A stretch of DNA of 64,000 bases from Cristatella mucedo. Its lineage: Eukaryota > Bryozoa > Phylactolaemata > Cristatellidae. The DNA lies in the NCBI GenBank assembly GCA_009760855.2, contig WPIO01000021.1, positions 3,882,501 through 3,946,500 on the forward strand, given 5' to 3'. The notes beneath the pieces were generated by a model. That model searched no databases and was not told the origin of the DNA. It was given only the letters and a program-made list of their open reading frames with translations. The stretch's first letter is position 1, and each line of letters starts with the position of its first letter. Below, one piece after another: positions 10,781 through 25,700 of the stretch. A program made the translations under genes and the position numbers.

Positions 10781-13700
10781 GCATACACACACGCGCACAA
10801 ATACACACACGCGCACAAATACACGCATTCACAGTTTTATACACGTGCACACGTACACTGACAGGCGTGCTACGAGCATGTACACACACGGAGATATGAA
10901 CAACCATACATATACACACGTATGCTTGCACACTTCACACATACACACATATACACACACCTGCACTCGTGCACGCACACCATACACACGAATGTCCACA
11001 TGCACACACTCAGAAACATAGAGATACACTCACACACTCTTCTCTCTCAAAAACGACATGGAAAGATTATTTTCATATTTATTGACAGTGGTAGGCTAAT
11101 ATGTAACTTAATTTAGGAACGTTGTTCACTTATGTTAACTGCTAATGTTCACTTATGTTAACTGTTATGTTAATTTATGTGATTCTTTTACTGTAAGCTC
11201 CTTGTGGCTGTGCTGCTTTTGTAATGATACCATCTTTCAAATGCAACTGGTGATTGGACAGGTCAGGGTCTAACAAGTCTCAAGAAGCTGAAACAGCTGC
11301 GGCTAGACAGTAACTATCTGTTAAAAGTCGAAGCTGCTGAACTCTGCGGATGTGTGCAGCTAACATATCTCGACCTAAGTCATAATAGAGTCGAAAGCAT
11401 TGCCGTGAGTGGTATCAGTTTTTATTTATATTTACCTCAGCATTGACCGCTCAGTCAAAATTCTTCGTGCGTGACACCAATAGTTTGATGGCACACTAGC
11501 CATGCCACCTGCTTGTATGATGAGGTGCTTTCACGTACTTTGCTCTCTCTCCATAGGCAGTCACAGTACTACCCAACCTGCAGGAACTTTATGCTTCTGA
11601 CAACTGCATCAGAAATCTCCCTGACCTGTCACCGTGTCGGAAGGTATGCTTATCATGGCCATCAGAATATTGGATTTCACATTTAATCAACAGTCGTTGC
11701 CATCCTACTCAAGTATTTATGATCGGTCAAAAGATTTTGCCACTTTTTTAGTCTGAGATTCCAGCCCATTCTTTGCAAATTTAGTTATCTCACTAGCAGT
11801 GGGGTTGTCAAACCAAGAACTTCATTTTCATGCAAGCAAAAATTAGTTTACCAGATCGTTTTGATCCTGATCAGTAAGCAAACTAGAAATGCACCGAAAT
11901 TGGCGCAGTGTTCTCATAGCCATAAAAGAGATTGGCTGATTCAGCAGTCTCATTTAGAGTGGCAGAAAAGCCATGCAGCTATCACCACTTGCGGTGAGCA
12001 ATAGAGGATTGGTCACTGCAGGTCTCGAGCTCCCGATACAAATTGTGAAGTGTGACCTCCTGACAACAGGGCTAAGACTCACGAGCTTCAATGTCAAGCT
12101 TAGGTATAAGGAATTACCTATTGGGGCCAACCTCTCAAGGCCCTCCTTGGAACGACCTGAAGAGTGTGTGGGGCCACCAGACCGTATGCCTCTTCTTCCA
12201 GCTAGGATCGCTTTCATATGGCAAGGTAGAGGTCTGGTTCTTTCCCTTGGTTTAATCTGGCTGCCTCCTGATGGCAAGAACTTCAGCATCTAGAAAACAC
12301 TAAATAGTATGCTAGCTAACCTGCTTAATTAACACGTTGTAAAAATGGCTGAGTGAGTAACTCCTTGGATCTTTGCTCAGGTGTACGGTGTTGGCACTTC
12401 GCGATCCAGGTGCTGGTTTGAGTCCTTCAGTGGGCATTCCTTATTGGCCCCTGCAAGCTATGTCGATAGCTGCTAAGGCTCTTGTGAAGCTATCTAAATT
12501 AGGTTGTTAAATCAGCTAACCTTCATTTTACTTTTACTTTATTTCATTTTATTATTTTTCAATCATTTGGTAATGCTTTTGGTGCAACATCTGTAAAGTT
12601 CCTAGAAAGATATTTCGTTCTCTGAGGGTGCTATACAAATGTATTATTATTATTATTACTTAGAAGAGCTGAAGCAGCTTGTGGCCTTTTGGCCAAACGA
12701 CATTGATGCATGTAAATAAAAATAAAATAAAAAGCATGCAATAAAAAGGCTAAATTTAATCATTAGTTTGTGGGAGCAACAAGGGATACTATAATGTCAC
12801 ATGCTTCTTATATGTTCATATGAGGGCGATTTTGTGTTTGACAATTTTTTAGAATTGTACTAAAGAGTCAGATATTTGAAAGAATAATTGCTGTACCATT
12901 CTCTAAATGACTCTTGTTCTTGGTTTTCTGTGTGAAACCCGTAGTATTATTAAGGGTATTAACGGGAGAGAGGGTGAGTTGATTTTTTGGTCAGTGGTTT
13001 AGTCGTTCGACCGGCAATATAATAGGTTTTGTTCGGTTTCTGTTTTGGCTCCACTAAATGTTTGCAACTCAAGTACCTCACGACGACCTCCAGACTCGGT
13101 ATTTTTAAAGCATGCAATATCACTAACGTGAACCATTACATCTTTACTTAATTTTTGCTTATGCAGCTTACAGCTGAATAGACAGTAAAGTTTGATCAGC
13201 AGAAACCAAATGCATAAGTACTGCATTGTCGGCCCTAACGTAAAACGGCTACTATGGCTTTGGACTTATACACTTAGCCTAATCCAGAAGGAGACGAGAC
13301 CCACATAAGCGTGCGAGTAGGATTTTAATGGATCGATGGTATGAAAGCAAAAGAACTATGTTTATGCTAACTTTTTGGTGCTATTCTAGATAAAGCTCTG
13401 CTAGCCATCTTGGACAATTGACTTGTACACAGAGCCTTGCCAACTGTATTCAAACTGTATTCAAAAATTATTTGTTTAAATAATCATTTTTATTACAGCT
13501 AGATGAGATTGACTTGTCATCAAATAAGCTTACGGAAATGTCAGGCCTGAAAGGAGCCACATCACTAACGGCAAGTCCTGTATATACTATATTTATTGCC
13601 ATTTTATCAGCCTAGATTTTTTTTGGATAAAACTTGATTAAGACGGTTTGAACATTTACCCGGACGGTTTTACATAAAATATGCAGAAAAATCGACTGGG

Positions 13701-16700
13701 CAATTCCTATGCAACTTGCTACAAATAAGCAAGATGGCTAGGGCATTTTTTGCTGCAGTTATGTCTTTAACACGTTTGTCCCTCAGCCCTCGAGCAAGGT
13801 CTTAGATAATTCTAAAAAGTAAGGTAAGTTTTAAAGCACTCCAAATGGAAAATCCAGTGGTCGGAATATCACGACTTAACCCTCAAGCATGGCAGGGCGA
13901 TCTAATGAATAACCCATGCTGCTCAAATGTCAAGTTTTGAGATAAGAATGTTGATGATTCATCAGGGTTGGCAAATGTTTTTTAAGGTTTATCGGCTGCT
14001 TATAAAAATCTTATCCCAAAGCCAACCCGATGGAATGCTTAGACATGAGAAGTTCTAGTCTAGCTTTGTAGCTAAGAACTCTACAGAATCGGTGCTGTTG
14101 CAAGCGTGTAACGACAAAAGGAACGCTGACCTTGGTAGAATCTCTCTGCTTGGACTGCTGAATCTCTGAGCAGAATTTGATACCACTAATCACCAATTTC
14201 CTCTTGAGCGCCTCTCAGTGTGCGTTGGAATCACAGGCATTGTACTGCAATGGCTTAAGTTCTATCTCAGTTGAATATTTCAGAGCTGACTTGTAGATAT
14301 CAAAAAACAAGTAGTCATCCGAAGAGTCTTTGAAGTTTGGGTTACACCAAGGATCTGTGATTGGTCCACTTCTTTTCACAATTTATACTCTCTTTCTCTT
14401 GCCGATATAATCGGCAAGCCCGATCTAGGATTTAATTTTTATTCAGATTATGCACAGCTATGCATAGCACAGCCCTGCTTTCCAGCGCGTCAAGCTCTTT
14501 TAACTCTCTTGCAGCATGTATTGCTGACTTTTGCACTCGGATTGCAGCAAACTTGCTGAAATTTAAAGATGATAGAAGCAACTGCCACTAACCACACTTG
14601 CATGCTGACCCTGTGCATGTCACCCCTAACTATGTTATTTTTGTTGTTTATCAAGCATTTTACCACTCACCGTTCGACCGTGTTTCCTTTGCAGTAACTG
14701 TAAAGCACCCAGAAAGAGATTGAGTTCTCTGAGGGTGCTTTATCAAGTGTATTATTATTCTTATTAACTTACTATATGGGCAAACCTAGTGTAACTCCGA
14801 ATTGGAAAAAATACCGACAGTGTGGGTTCAGCTAGCATTTCTCCTATAGTTTCAATATGCAATCTGATAGTCTTGTTTTTTGTTCCAAAACAAACTACTT
14901 CTAAATGACTACATCAGCTCCACAATAAATTCTGCCTTTATTAAACTATGCATCATTGCAGAAGTTTAGACATGATTATATAAGAATGCTAGAGCCAAGC
15001 TGGTCTAATCATTTGTGGCATGCCATCTAGATTTCTGTACCTCACTACTTGTAGGTGCTTGTGCCAAAGCAACAAGACACTTGTATTTGGTGCAAAATCT
15101 GCAGATTGGTTTGTCTGTCGTTAACTATATTAAAATTCCACACAACACCATTTCTTATTTACCTGCACTCGCTCTACAACAAGCAGCTTATCGACTTCAA
15201 GGTTCTGCCACTCAACTTGTATGTCATTCCATTCTCTTGCTCCTGCTAACCTATCCAAAATAGTTATTACTAATCTATCTTTGCATAGTACCACCACTCT
15301 TCTGACTCAAGTCTTTCAGCTTACCCTTAACCAGCCGAAAATCCTTTTTGAGATTGTACCTTCAGTTCATGTGCTCCAATGCCTGGAGACCCCCCTCCGA
15401 CTGAGGTCACGACATCCCTTGACAGGATGACATTTAAAAAAAGCTAGAAACCCACATGTTCCTCGAAGCATTAACCACGCTCATGTGAATTGTCTTTTAC
15501 ATACTTATGCATGCCAACTCTGCGTATATTATCACTAACCAATTGACTTGCTTATTATCATCATATTTTAAGTGCCTAGAAACGGTTAAAGTTCTCTCAG
15601 TGTACTTTACATGTGTCCTATTACTATTATTATGTTACCGAATCCAAGCAACAGCCATCGTTGCTGGATAGAGGCAAAACTGTAATACATAATTCATTTG
15701 TATGTCTAGTTTATTTGTATATCCCCCTAAGATAATTTTATATATATCCATGCTGTTTGCTTATGCATAGCCTCGAACCTACGACCTTGATCGTTAAAGG
15801 CATACATCTTACCCCTAGGCAAAACCAGGGTAATGGTTTCTCTTTTACCATGGATCGGATATTGTGGCATTCTCGACCACTGTTTTCACTCTGCAGATGT
15901 ATTTAGGGAGTCTCCAGCTTAACTCGTAGCACTGGGTTTTACCCTTGGTCTTATTTGGCATTATGACACTGCTGGAAGCTATAACAGTAATTGTTATTGG
16001 ATCTAAACCACATACTTCATTTTTTCATATCTATTTGTGCAGCACATCTACTTTACATTAAAATTTATTTGTGATGATTCCAACTTTGTGTCAAATATCT
16101 AGCGAGTGGCTGGTTTCAAGCTGAATTCAATACACTAAAGGGCCTGTACATGTTCTCCCGAAGATGAATCTTTGTCTCCGTTAAAGTTACATGGGGAATG
16201 TCTATATTCATTTGAGTATTCATGTCTGTTCACGGTGTCGAAATGCACGTGCAAAGCACAAGTACGAAGAGACCACTGAGAAAGCTTCATTGATTGGGGT
16301 CTTTTGATTTCATAGATCGTCCGCCTTTCAAAGAATCGCATCAGTCGAGTTGACAGCTTGGGGCAAGTCACGTAAGTTGTGCTACTTTCGGCCATTGAGC
16401 TCTACAATTACGAGCACTCAGGCTATGAATATTGATGAGAACTATCTGCAAACGAGTGTTAGCTATTGATGAATCGTCGCTAAAATGGACTAGAGCCTTA
16501 TGTGGTAGTGCAGCTGTAGGGTTTTGTTCAGCCACAGCTGTTCTCTAGACCGTAGCATTACATTAAATTCTGGCATGGATGAATACTGCTAGGGTTCTGG
16601 GTTGCAATCATTTTTTAAGCGTTGACACAGTTTTGCTGCATTGATTGTAGCTCGTTGAGGGATCTCTACCTGAATCACAATCAAATAACACAAATCGCAC

Positions 16701-19700
16701 ATCTGGCCAGTCTTGTACGCAGTCTGGAGGTGCTGGACGTCAGTGAGAACAGAATAGCTGCTTGGTCTGAAGTGGTGAGCAGACCATTTTTAGTTGCTGA
16801 GCCTGTCATTGTTTGCAGTTCCTTTATATCCCTTGCTTGACACCGAGCTCGAACCGATATCGTGTGGCTAGAGCGATTTACTGTATCACTTAGTGTGTCC
16901 TAGCTGTTTGTTTGCCTATCTAAATATGTCTTACTGCTTTACGCCGATCACACCATCAGTTGACTAATTGTGCTTTGTGTCACATGCACTTAGATTTATA
17001 GACGTGGTCTGAAAAGGATTAAGTAAATGACTGCAATCCACAGTAATTCCCTCCAAGTTAGCAAAAAATTAGCAGTAAATCGGGGGGGGGGATGACGAGA
17101 AGCTCGAATTTTGAGTGAATATTGTAGTAAACCGTCATTAATAGTATACCAATCATATCTCATGCCACTGCTGAAATGACCTAGAAATCGGCTGATCCAA
17201 GCTCCAAATTGGATTGCATATTACACACCATTGTCACTCGAGTGTACCCAATTTTTTGCCATTTTGCTCGTGCGTTCTGGTGCATCTACTGAAATCGACT
17301 GCAGTAACCAGGGGCACTGCCGAAATCCACTGTGGCTTTGTCAGCTGCACATCTGTAGAAGGATCTGCCCCGAGCTTGCAGTCCGAAATCTAGCAAATTT
17401 GTATTACTCTTTTTTAGCATTGTGGGTCAAGAGTGGAGTCGTGCATACGAGTCTATTGCTGACCTATAGACATATACAGCAAGATAATTAAGAAGCTGAA
17501 CGATTAGGATTTAACTTGGCAGTTGATTGCACTCACGTCTTTACTGTGGGCCGTATAATGTGGTTCAAATATAAATCAGTTTTAGTAGACATTAATACCA
17601 AAAATCATGCATGTGAAAGTGCCCTTACCGAGAATCAAGAAGTAATTTGGTTTGCTCTCTCTAAGATTAGCCTGCTCTTGCACGTGACATAAGTCTGAGA
17701 ATGTTCCAGCTTCATCGTAGAGAACTCAACACGATAGTTGTCACTTGCCGCATGCTCAGTCTAGCTTAGCGATGGGTGTTACTTAATTTATCCAGATGGT
17801 GCTGGCAAGTCTGGAGAGCCTGCATGAATTATCGATCTCAGGCAACCCATTCTGCCTTCCTGGTGGTGAGAAGCCGTCATACCACAGCGACGTTGCACGT
17901 GAATTCTCTTCACTGCGAGTTCTTAATCGGGTAAGCAAAGAAGCACACGGAAAATGTTTTAATAAGAGTGGCTTATGTCTCCCTGCTGCTTGGAGATATA
18001 GTATCGTGTGCATTCGGAGAAGTGGGCAGCAGTAAAGAAACTATCCTTGAATCGATCAACACGTTCGATCATTTGCTGGTCTTCTCTCTGCCTGCTGTAC
18101 TTATGAAAAAGTAAATGTGCAAATGTCTCAATGTTGCAATCTTACCTTTCATAGCAACGTATTCGATCTTGCAACCCAAAGTTTAATTCTATATAGTCCT
18201 ACTGTGAAGCTTGTGCTCTCTAGGCAGTACATAGAATTATTAAGGGCAACTGAGAACTAATTGGCCAAAACCGAAGTAACTGAAAGCAACCAGCCACAAC
18301 TGAACGTTGGTAAGTGCAGAAGTAGTAGTCACACTTTAAAGGAAAAACTGGTAATGTGTCAGAAAAACTGAAACTCGAAAACATTGTTGAGCCGTTTAAG
18401 TTTAGGCAATCTCTCTGAAACTGAAAGCAATCAGTTAGAAAATTGAAAGATTTTGTCACAATCGTATCTCACTGCCTTGTTAGAAGGTGATGCATTCGTA
18501 AATGGTAGTTATGCACACTGTTAGCTAGCACACAGAGCATCCAAAGGCTTTTTAGAAAGTTCATTTTTGTATCAGTATGTGCACACTGCGGCCTCAAGCT
18601 AGTCCTTCAGCTATGTCAAAGTGGTCATAATTTTGTTTGCCCAGGCCTACTGATAGGAACAACGTCTGCCTGTATGTTCCATGCTTGCTTAGGGTATACA
18701 ACGAACTACTTAGGAATGCAGACATGGGTAGAGTGTCTCTGCTTGTTTTGCTCGATCTTTCGGCAGCTTTTGATACCATCGATCACAAAGTTCTTCTAGA
18801 GCGCCTCTCATCTCGAATGGGCATCACTAACACTGCTCTGCAGTGGTTCAGGTCCTATCTCAGGGGGAGACTCCAGAGTATTGAAGTGAATGGACAAAGA
18901 TCATCTGAAGTACCTCTGAAATATGGAGTACCTCAGGGCTCCATGCTAGGTCCGGTTCTTTTCACGGTTTATACTCTGCCTCTTGTTGATGTGATTGCCA
19001 AGCACAATCTAGGCTTTCACTTCTATGCGGATGACACTCAGTTGTACCTTTGCTTTGATTCCTCCCACCCTTCGAGCACCTCAAATTCTCTAAACTCACT
19101 TACTGCATGTACTGATGACATTCGCACATGGATGGCAGCAAATTTTCTAAAACTAAACAATGACAAAACTAACTTACTAGTTATGGGCAAACCCAGTGTG
19201 ATTCAGAGATTGGAAAGGCTGTCTCTCAAAATTGGCTCTGCCAGCATATCTCCTGTCGAATCAGCTCGAAATCTAGGTGTCATATTCCAAAGCGACCTCT
19301 CGTTAGACGACCATATCAGCTCCACAGTCAAATCTGCCTATTTTCAGCTTTATAACATTGCAAAAATTCGGGCTTGTTTAGATAAGGATACCACGTCTAA
19401 GTTGGTCCATGCATTCGTGACATCTCGTCTCGACTTCTGCAACTCACTGCTTACTGGCCTACCAGCATGTGCGATCAGGCGATTGCAGCTTGTGCAAAAC
19501 TCTGCAGCTAGGCTTGTCTGTCGTGAGCATCGCAGTTGCCACATTACTCCACTTCTCTCCGACCTGCACTGGCTACCAGTCAAGCAACGGATTGACTTCA
19601 AGGTTTTGTCTCTCACTTTTAGGTCCCTTCATTCCTTGGCTCCAGCCTATCTCTCCGACATACTCCCCCATCAGGCCAAGCATCGTACCACCCGCTTTTC

Positions 19701-22700
19701 GGAATCCAATAGTCTAGAAATACCTCGTACAAACCTTAAATCCTATGGAGACCGTGCATTTAGTTCGTATGCTCCCAAAGCCTGGAACTCCCTCCCGACC
19801 TGCGTCAGAACATCCCCTGACCTGACCACATTTAAAAAGAACTTAAAAACACACCTATTTAGGACAGCATTTAGTGGGTCCCTGTGATTCGTCCTTCACG
19901 TGCCTATGCGTGCTGACACTGTGCATGCTGCCACTAACCACATTTGCATGCTGACCCTGAGCATGTCACCCCTAACCATGTTATTCATTGTGTTTGTTTT
20001 TTAAGCATGATTTTACTTACCATTCAATTGCATTTCCCTTTGCAGCAAATGTAAAGTGCCTAGAAAGAGATTAAGTTCTCTGAGGGCGCTTTATCAAGTA
20101 CATTATTATTATTATTATTATTATGCTCGGGCCCGTGCAAGTTTTTGTATGGTTTGTGAAGCTGTTCTAGCTTACGCTTTAGCAGTTATTTCTCACTTGC
20201 ATGCAGCCATTGTAGTATGTTTATATTGCCCGGGACATCACTTTTCTACTAGCCAAGCATTCCTTTAGCAGCATATTTAGGTTGCTGTACTATTCGCTCA
20301 GAAAACCGCTATCTTTATGCTCCGAATCCGAATTAATCTATCAAGTTGTTGTTAACTGCGTAACGTCGCACGGGTCCCACGAATAGCTACGATAAACTGC
20401 GATACAGCTGATATTTCCACGATAAGCTTCGCACAACTGCGGTTTTGATCCCAACTTATATGTATGTTTCTCCATCTGTAACTTCACAAAGCCACAAAGA
20501 CTGTGTGGGTGTTGCACTGGAGAATTTCGTATAGCAAACTCGCAGCCTAAGCGGCTTTCGGTACACATTCGGTAGCCAACAGACTTCACCTCACGTAAAA
20601 AAAGAGAAAGTGAGGAGCTGAGATTCAGGAAAGTAGTTGAGGTAGTGAGTAGCATGGATGTAGCAGCTCAGGTTGGCTGGAAAGGATGTGGAAGTGAGTT
20701 CCACAGTCTAGTTAAGCAGAGGAATGGAACAGCTAATTTATTGTCCATACAGGATCTGAGAGTATGAGGAGGCTGAAACTGGTGCAGCAGTTCAGCTAGG
20801 TATGAAGGAGCCAAGCCGTGGCAGGCCTTGGGGGTCAGCATAAGAACTTAGCTCTGTATCCGTTGATCAACCGGCAGCCATCCATTCTGATACATCCAGA
20901 TGACTTCATTCGTCATTGTAAAGAGTGATGCACCGGGTTTACCTGCCAAATTTCATGCAATTGTGCATTAGTGTTGTCGTGCTACGGCCTCCAAAGAGCC
21001 TCCCTATATATTCGAATTTCGATACAGCTGCCAGATTTGACCTTGGCTATGATGTATTGGTGTGGCCTGCAATAGTCTTCATATACCAGTCGATGGACAT
21101 TAAGTGTTGATCTTATGAATGCTTTATGCCTTTTCTTCTAGGTGGCACAGTCTTTATTTCATAGTCCCTTTTTATAAAGCCAAGGATGAATCATAATAGG
21201 CCCAAGCCAACTTCGAACAATCACAAGCTGAGCCGAGACTAGATCAGATGCGACCGCTGGGTAAATAATGGGTCCTCCCCACCCCACGTACATTCTCTGC
21301 ACGTGCAAAGTACTCGGGGCTCTTGTGAGCTGTTGGTTGCATGTATAATGGTGAGTGTCTCGTCTCTAGAACATCCCTGGTTTTTATCCTTGACTGCATC
21401 GTTGCATCTGGTTGCATCGTTAGACGATTAGTGCTTTCTTTTTGCGTAGGCCATGCTTCAAAGAGGCGAGATGGACAAGCTGAACTGTGCTCCGCCTATG
21501 AGGCCGATGTCAGCTGCATACGGTAATTGTTGCTAGCATCAGTATCAGTATCATCAAGTCGTCGGTCAAGTCGTGCAATGCCGGGGCGGCTCCCTTCCAG
21601 CAGTCCTCCCAGCTTCACGGGATCATATTGCTTGGGCTAAAGTCACACTTTTCATGTCTTAGTCATTTATTATGCCGAGGTGTTGCCATGCAGTTACCTG
21701 GCATCCCAGCTCAACCGTAGTCGGTGTACCTTTGATGTGAATGCATCTTGCACACGGTGCGGTGTTCTAGCTAGCTTGTTGATGGTGGTCATGGCAAAGA
21801 ATGACAATATTGGTATGGGTTGTGTAAAGAAGAGACTTTCGTATCATTACCTCTTCCAACTGCTACCTGATTCGCTTGTTCTCAGCTCCTGTAGGTTACT
21901 AGCCTGCTGCTAAGTAAAAATATGACGTGATAGGCTGCCTTAATAATGCTGTGCAGCTGTGTATCGCTGAACGCTCAGCTGGAGGAGGCGTACCCAGCAG
22001 CTTGCCATGTGGCTTAGCCAACTGCCGAATTCGATTTGGTGGGCATCTATGCGAAACAAACTGGTCGCCTCGCCTGCAACGTTTCTTTCGATAACCTAGT
22101 TACCGTTACTAAGGGGTCGTGAGTTCGTGGCTTGAACCGGACCGAGGTACTGTGCATAAATGGGGGATTTCTTAACTGTATTCGAAAGTGCACAATGTCT
22201 CTTCGTGTATAAGTCAGTTCTATTCCCACACCACACTCGTCGAAAACACTCGGCAAGACACACCGTCTAACCAGGGCCAGTGGCGTTCCTAGGATATTAT
22301 TCACCCAGGGACGAGCTAGACAGATCGCGCCCACTTTTTATTCATTAACTTTGAAATGCATTAAATTTTAGTATAAATTTAAATGATTATAAATGAAATT
22401 TAAAATAAAAACTTATAGTAGCTACTTTCTACAAGACTTTAATTAATATGTAATGCTATAAGATTGTAATCGTGATATTTTAAATAAAAAAATATATATA
22501 TGACGTGTCTATTTATTACATTTAACAAAATCTTACATATAGATTTTCCTTGACTTCACTCTAGCAAATTGGTGAATGACATCATCAAATTAATCTAAAA
22601 AATTTTCCTTTCAATGCTAAGAAGTGGCAAATTGCTGACCGGTCTTGCCCCATTGAAGTGAGAAAATATGATTAAAAATAATTTTTAATTTGCTGAAAGA

Positions 22701-25700
22701 CCGTTCAAATCCGGCTATTGATACCGCAACCGTCAGAAGAATTTGGAGAGAAATGTTTAGATTTGGAAATACGCCATCTCCATATGCAGCAATAAAACGT
22801 AGATGATTCATTGTGGAGTTTTGATAAATTTTAAATTCTCGTCCTAAGCACCATTTTGCAATCTTCAATCCCCGTTATTGATTCTTCGCCATTTACGTCG
22901 GTGTCATGTAAGAATCCTAAATTTATGAAGCTTTCACAAAATTTGTCGGTTTCCGTTTCAGAGAGAAGAGCTTTCATGTCTGCTTGGAATCTAAATTTTA
23001 TGTCTACTTCCTTTATCCTCAAAATCGTGTCGATATCTCTTGCTGAAGACAATCGATCGCAGCTTTCATGACACGCATAATTCCTTCCTCGGCTGTAAGT
23101 CCGGCCTCTATGCGTGTTATCTTGACATCCTCATCTGTCGCCTGATTCTTCTCAAATTTTCAATGCCCTAAGCTTCGCATTTATCTTTGGAGACCTTCAC
23201 AGCATTTTCACTCAAATTGCTACGAATTTCGATTAGTTCTTGCTTTAGGGATCCAGATCAGCTTTCGCTTCTCTAAAATTCATCGTAGGATCCTGCAACC
23301 ATTTCTGCATTCGTTCAATTTTGTCGAGAACAGTGGCCAGAATTCCAGTAAACCATAATGTTAACATTTAATATGCTTAAAAACAACTGTGGTGTGTCAC
23401 TTCTGGTTTCAGAACTAATTTATAGGTCTTCTCACATGCTTTCCAGCAGTTCTACCAGTTCGTAAAGTCCTTCATATATAGTTCTGTCAGCTTCTGACCG
23501 GGTACTGCAGCATGTGTTGGATTACGGCTTTAATGTATAAGGGAGTACATTTTTAACTTATCCCAACGAAATGTCGAACAAGAAACAGGTGAATAAACAC
23601 TTTCGAGTGACCCAAAAAAATGTTACAACTGATAATGTTTAGCGGAGTGTACTTACTTCTGCTAGATTTAAACTGCCGTTATCACAGTTGACAAAGAACG
23701 CTTTGGTATTTCTGGCACATATTTGCTGTTGAAAGCCTGACATATGTCCAGTTATCAAAGCAATATTATCATAGAATTGCGACCGGCAGTTGGCCTAGTA
23801 GATGTCGGATTTAAGACTCTCTCGGATTTAAGACCTGTTCAAGGCTTGCTGCATCTTTTGGATGCACCTCAACAGCACAATGTTTTTTTTGATCATAAGT
23901 TTCTTAATTTTAAAATCCGCGTCGACATACCTGATGACTCGGGAAAGCTGTTCCCACCGTCCTAATAATAATAATACATTTGAAATAGCGCCCTAGATCA
24001 GGAGTTGAATCGGCCAAGATACCGCAATACTTGTTTTCTAATATATGTTAATAACTTGCTTTCTACAGTTGTTGCAAGTATCTGGATGAATTCGTTTTGA
24101 TAATGGGTGGAAATAAGAAGCGGATCCTGGATTTTCTCGTGCGTGTTAAAGGTGTTTTTCCAACAGCGAGTCTTACTGAGCACCGAGCTTGATCACGGAA
24201 AGAAAGTTTCCAACATTTGTATGCTCATCTAAACTCAAGCCTTGTTCGTAGCAGCAAAATGCCAAGTTTTGTGTAATTAGACACCTAATGCTGTTAATTT
24301 CTTTTCAAAATATCTCATTAACGTTTTTCCTATTAAATTTGAATTTCAACTATTGCGTCAAAACCAGTACCATTAATTATTCTTTGTTGAGCTTTCTTTC
24401 AAGTACTAAAAGCTTTGCATTGACTCAAACTGTTTTCATGTAGCCATAGCTTTTCTAGTTTATCCTATTTTTTAAATCCATCAGTGAGCTCAAATGAAGA
24501 TCGACAGTTCTCTCTAAATTGATTATTGATAGCTTTGTCGTTGGATCAAATTTTTAAGTAGCCAGCGTCATGAAATTGTAGTACAGCTGAACAACTTTAA
24601 CAGACAGACATAGTCCAAGTGTGGAGGTGTACCATGGGAAACCCGAGGAGTAAGTATTTTAGATGGGCAAGGGAATGGATCTTAAAGTGAGTGACATAAC
24701 CTGAAAGTTTTGTTATACTGTTTGATGGCAAGCCTGTAGAGGTCAGTAAGAAATGGTGTAATGTTAATATGGCAGTTGCGATGATAAATACAGACAAGCC
24801 TGGCAGCAGAGTTTTACACCAAGTGTGCACATCTTGTTGCACTGGCACATAGACCTAAACGGAATGAGTTGCATAAGTCTTGATGTGATGGTATAAATTC
24901 AGTGACCATGTTGGCTTTAGTATTCACGTGTATGTAAACCCAAATTTTTCCACTATTCCATAGCTGCAAGTATGCAGACTTGACTGCTGCTTGAGCTGAT
25001 GTGGTTATCTAGCAAAAGGGTCATATTGGAAACAGGTAGCCCAGTTTCCGTGGAGAGGCTACAGTTTCATCTCCTGGCCCAAACTATTTTGAGTGTTGTG
25101 TTTTCCAGTGTTCGGATGACATTAGGTTTGCCCTTAACTGTTCATCGGGTTCTATTGCCACTCAATTTGAGAAAGCTTGCTGCCATCCAAGTGCCTGTTT
25201 TGGCAATACAAGCTCTGTTAGTTGAGAAGAATTTGAGTTTCTATAAGCCAGGGAGAGATCAAAGCACTAGCAGAATATGTGTCATCTGCATAACATGAGA
25301 GCCTAGATTATGCTTGGCGATTGCATTGGCAGAGATCGAGTGCAAGTCGTGAAAAGAAGCAAACCGTTGAACAGGGTCCCTGTTGTACCCCATTCTTTAA
25401 AGGCTTTCCAGATGACCGTTAGCCGTTGGCACCTATGCTCTGAATTATCTCATTGACATAGGACCTGAGCCATTGCAGTCCAGTTTCAGTGATTCACAGG
25501 CAAGACGGTAGATGCTCCGAGGTCAATGGTCTGAAACTCTGCTGAAGAGATCGAACTTAGAGACCTAGAGCTAAGAGACCTAGCTGATGCCTCTTTACCT
25601 AAGTCCAAATTCCTGAGAAAGTCGCTGTGCACACGAACTAGGCTAGCCATAGGTCCATTTTCGATGGAACCACTTTCAACAATCCTCTTGTTACACATAC

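Larger units (their letters stand above)
8102..11261 (+). other. LRR gene intron 5 with simple repeats and LINE relic
   Basis: A 3.2-kb intron. It holds a (CTG)n run at 8579-8630, a minus-strand LINE relic at about 9000-10320 and a CA-rich block at about 10670-11040. No exon was recognised between the splice sites. Confidence 0.6.

Noticed and set aside
10557-11116. Thr/His-rich 154-codon frame
   Set aside because: Runs through a CA-rich block inside an LRR-gene intron; a repeat artefact.
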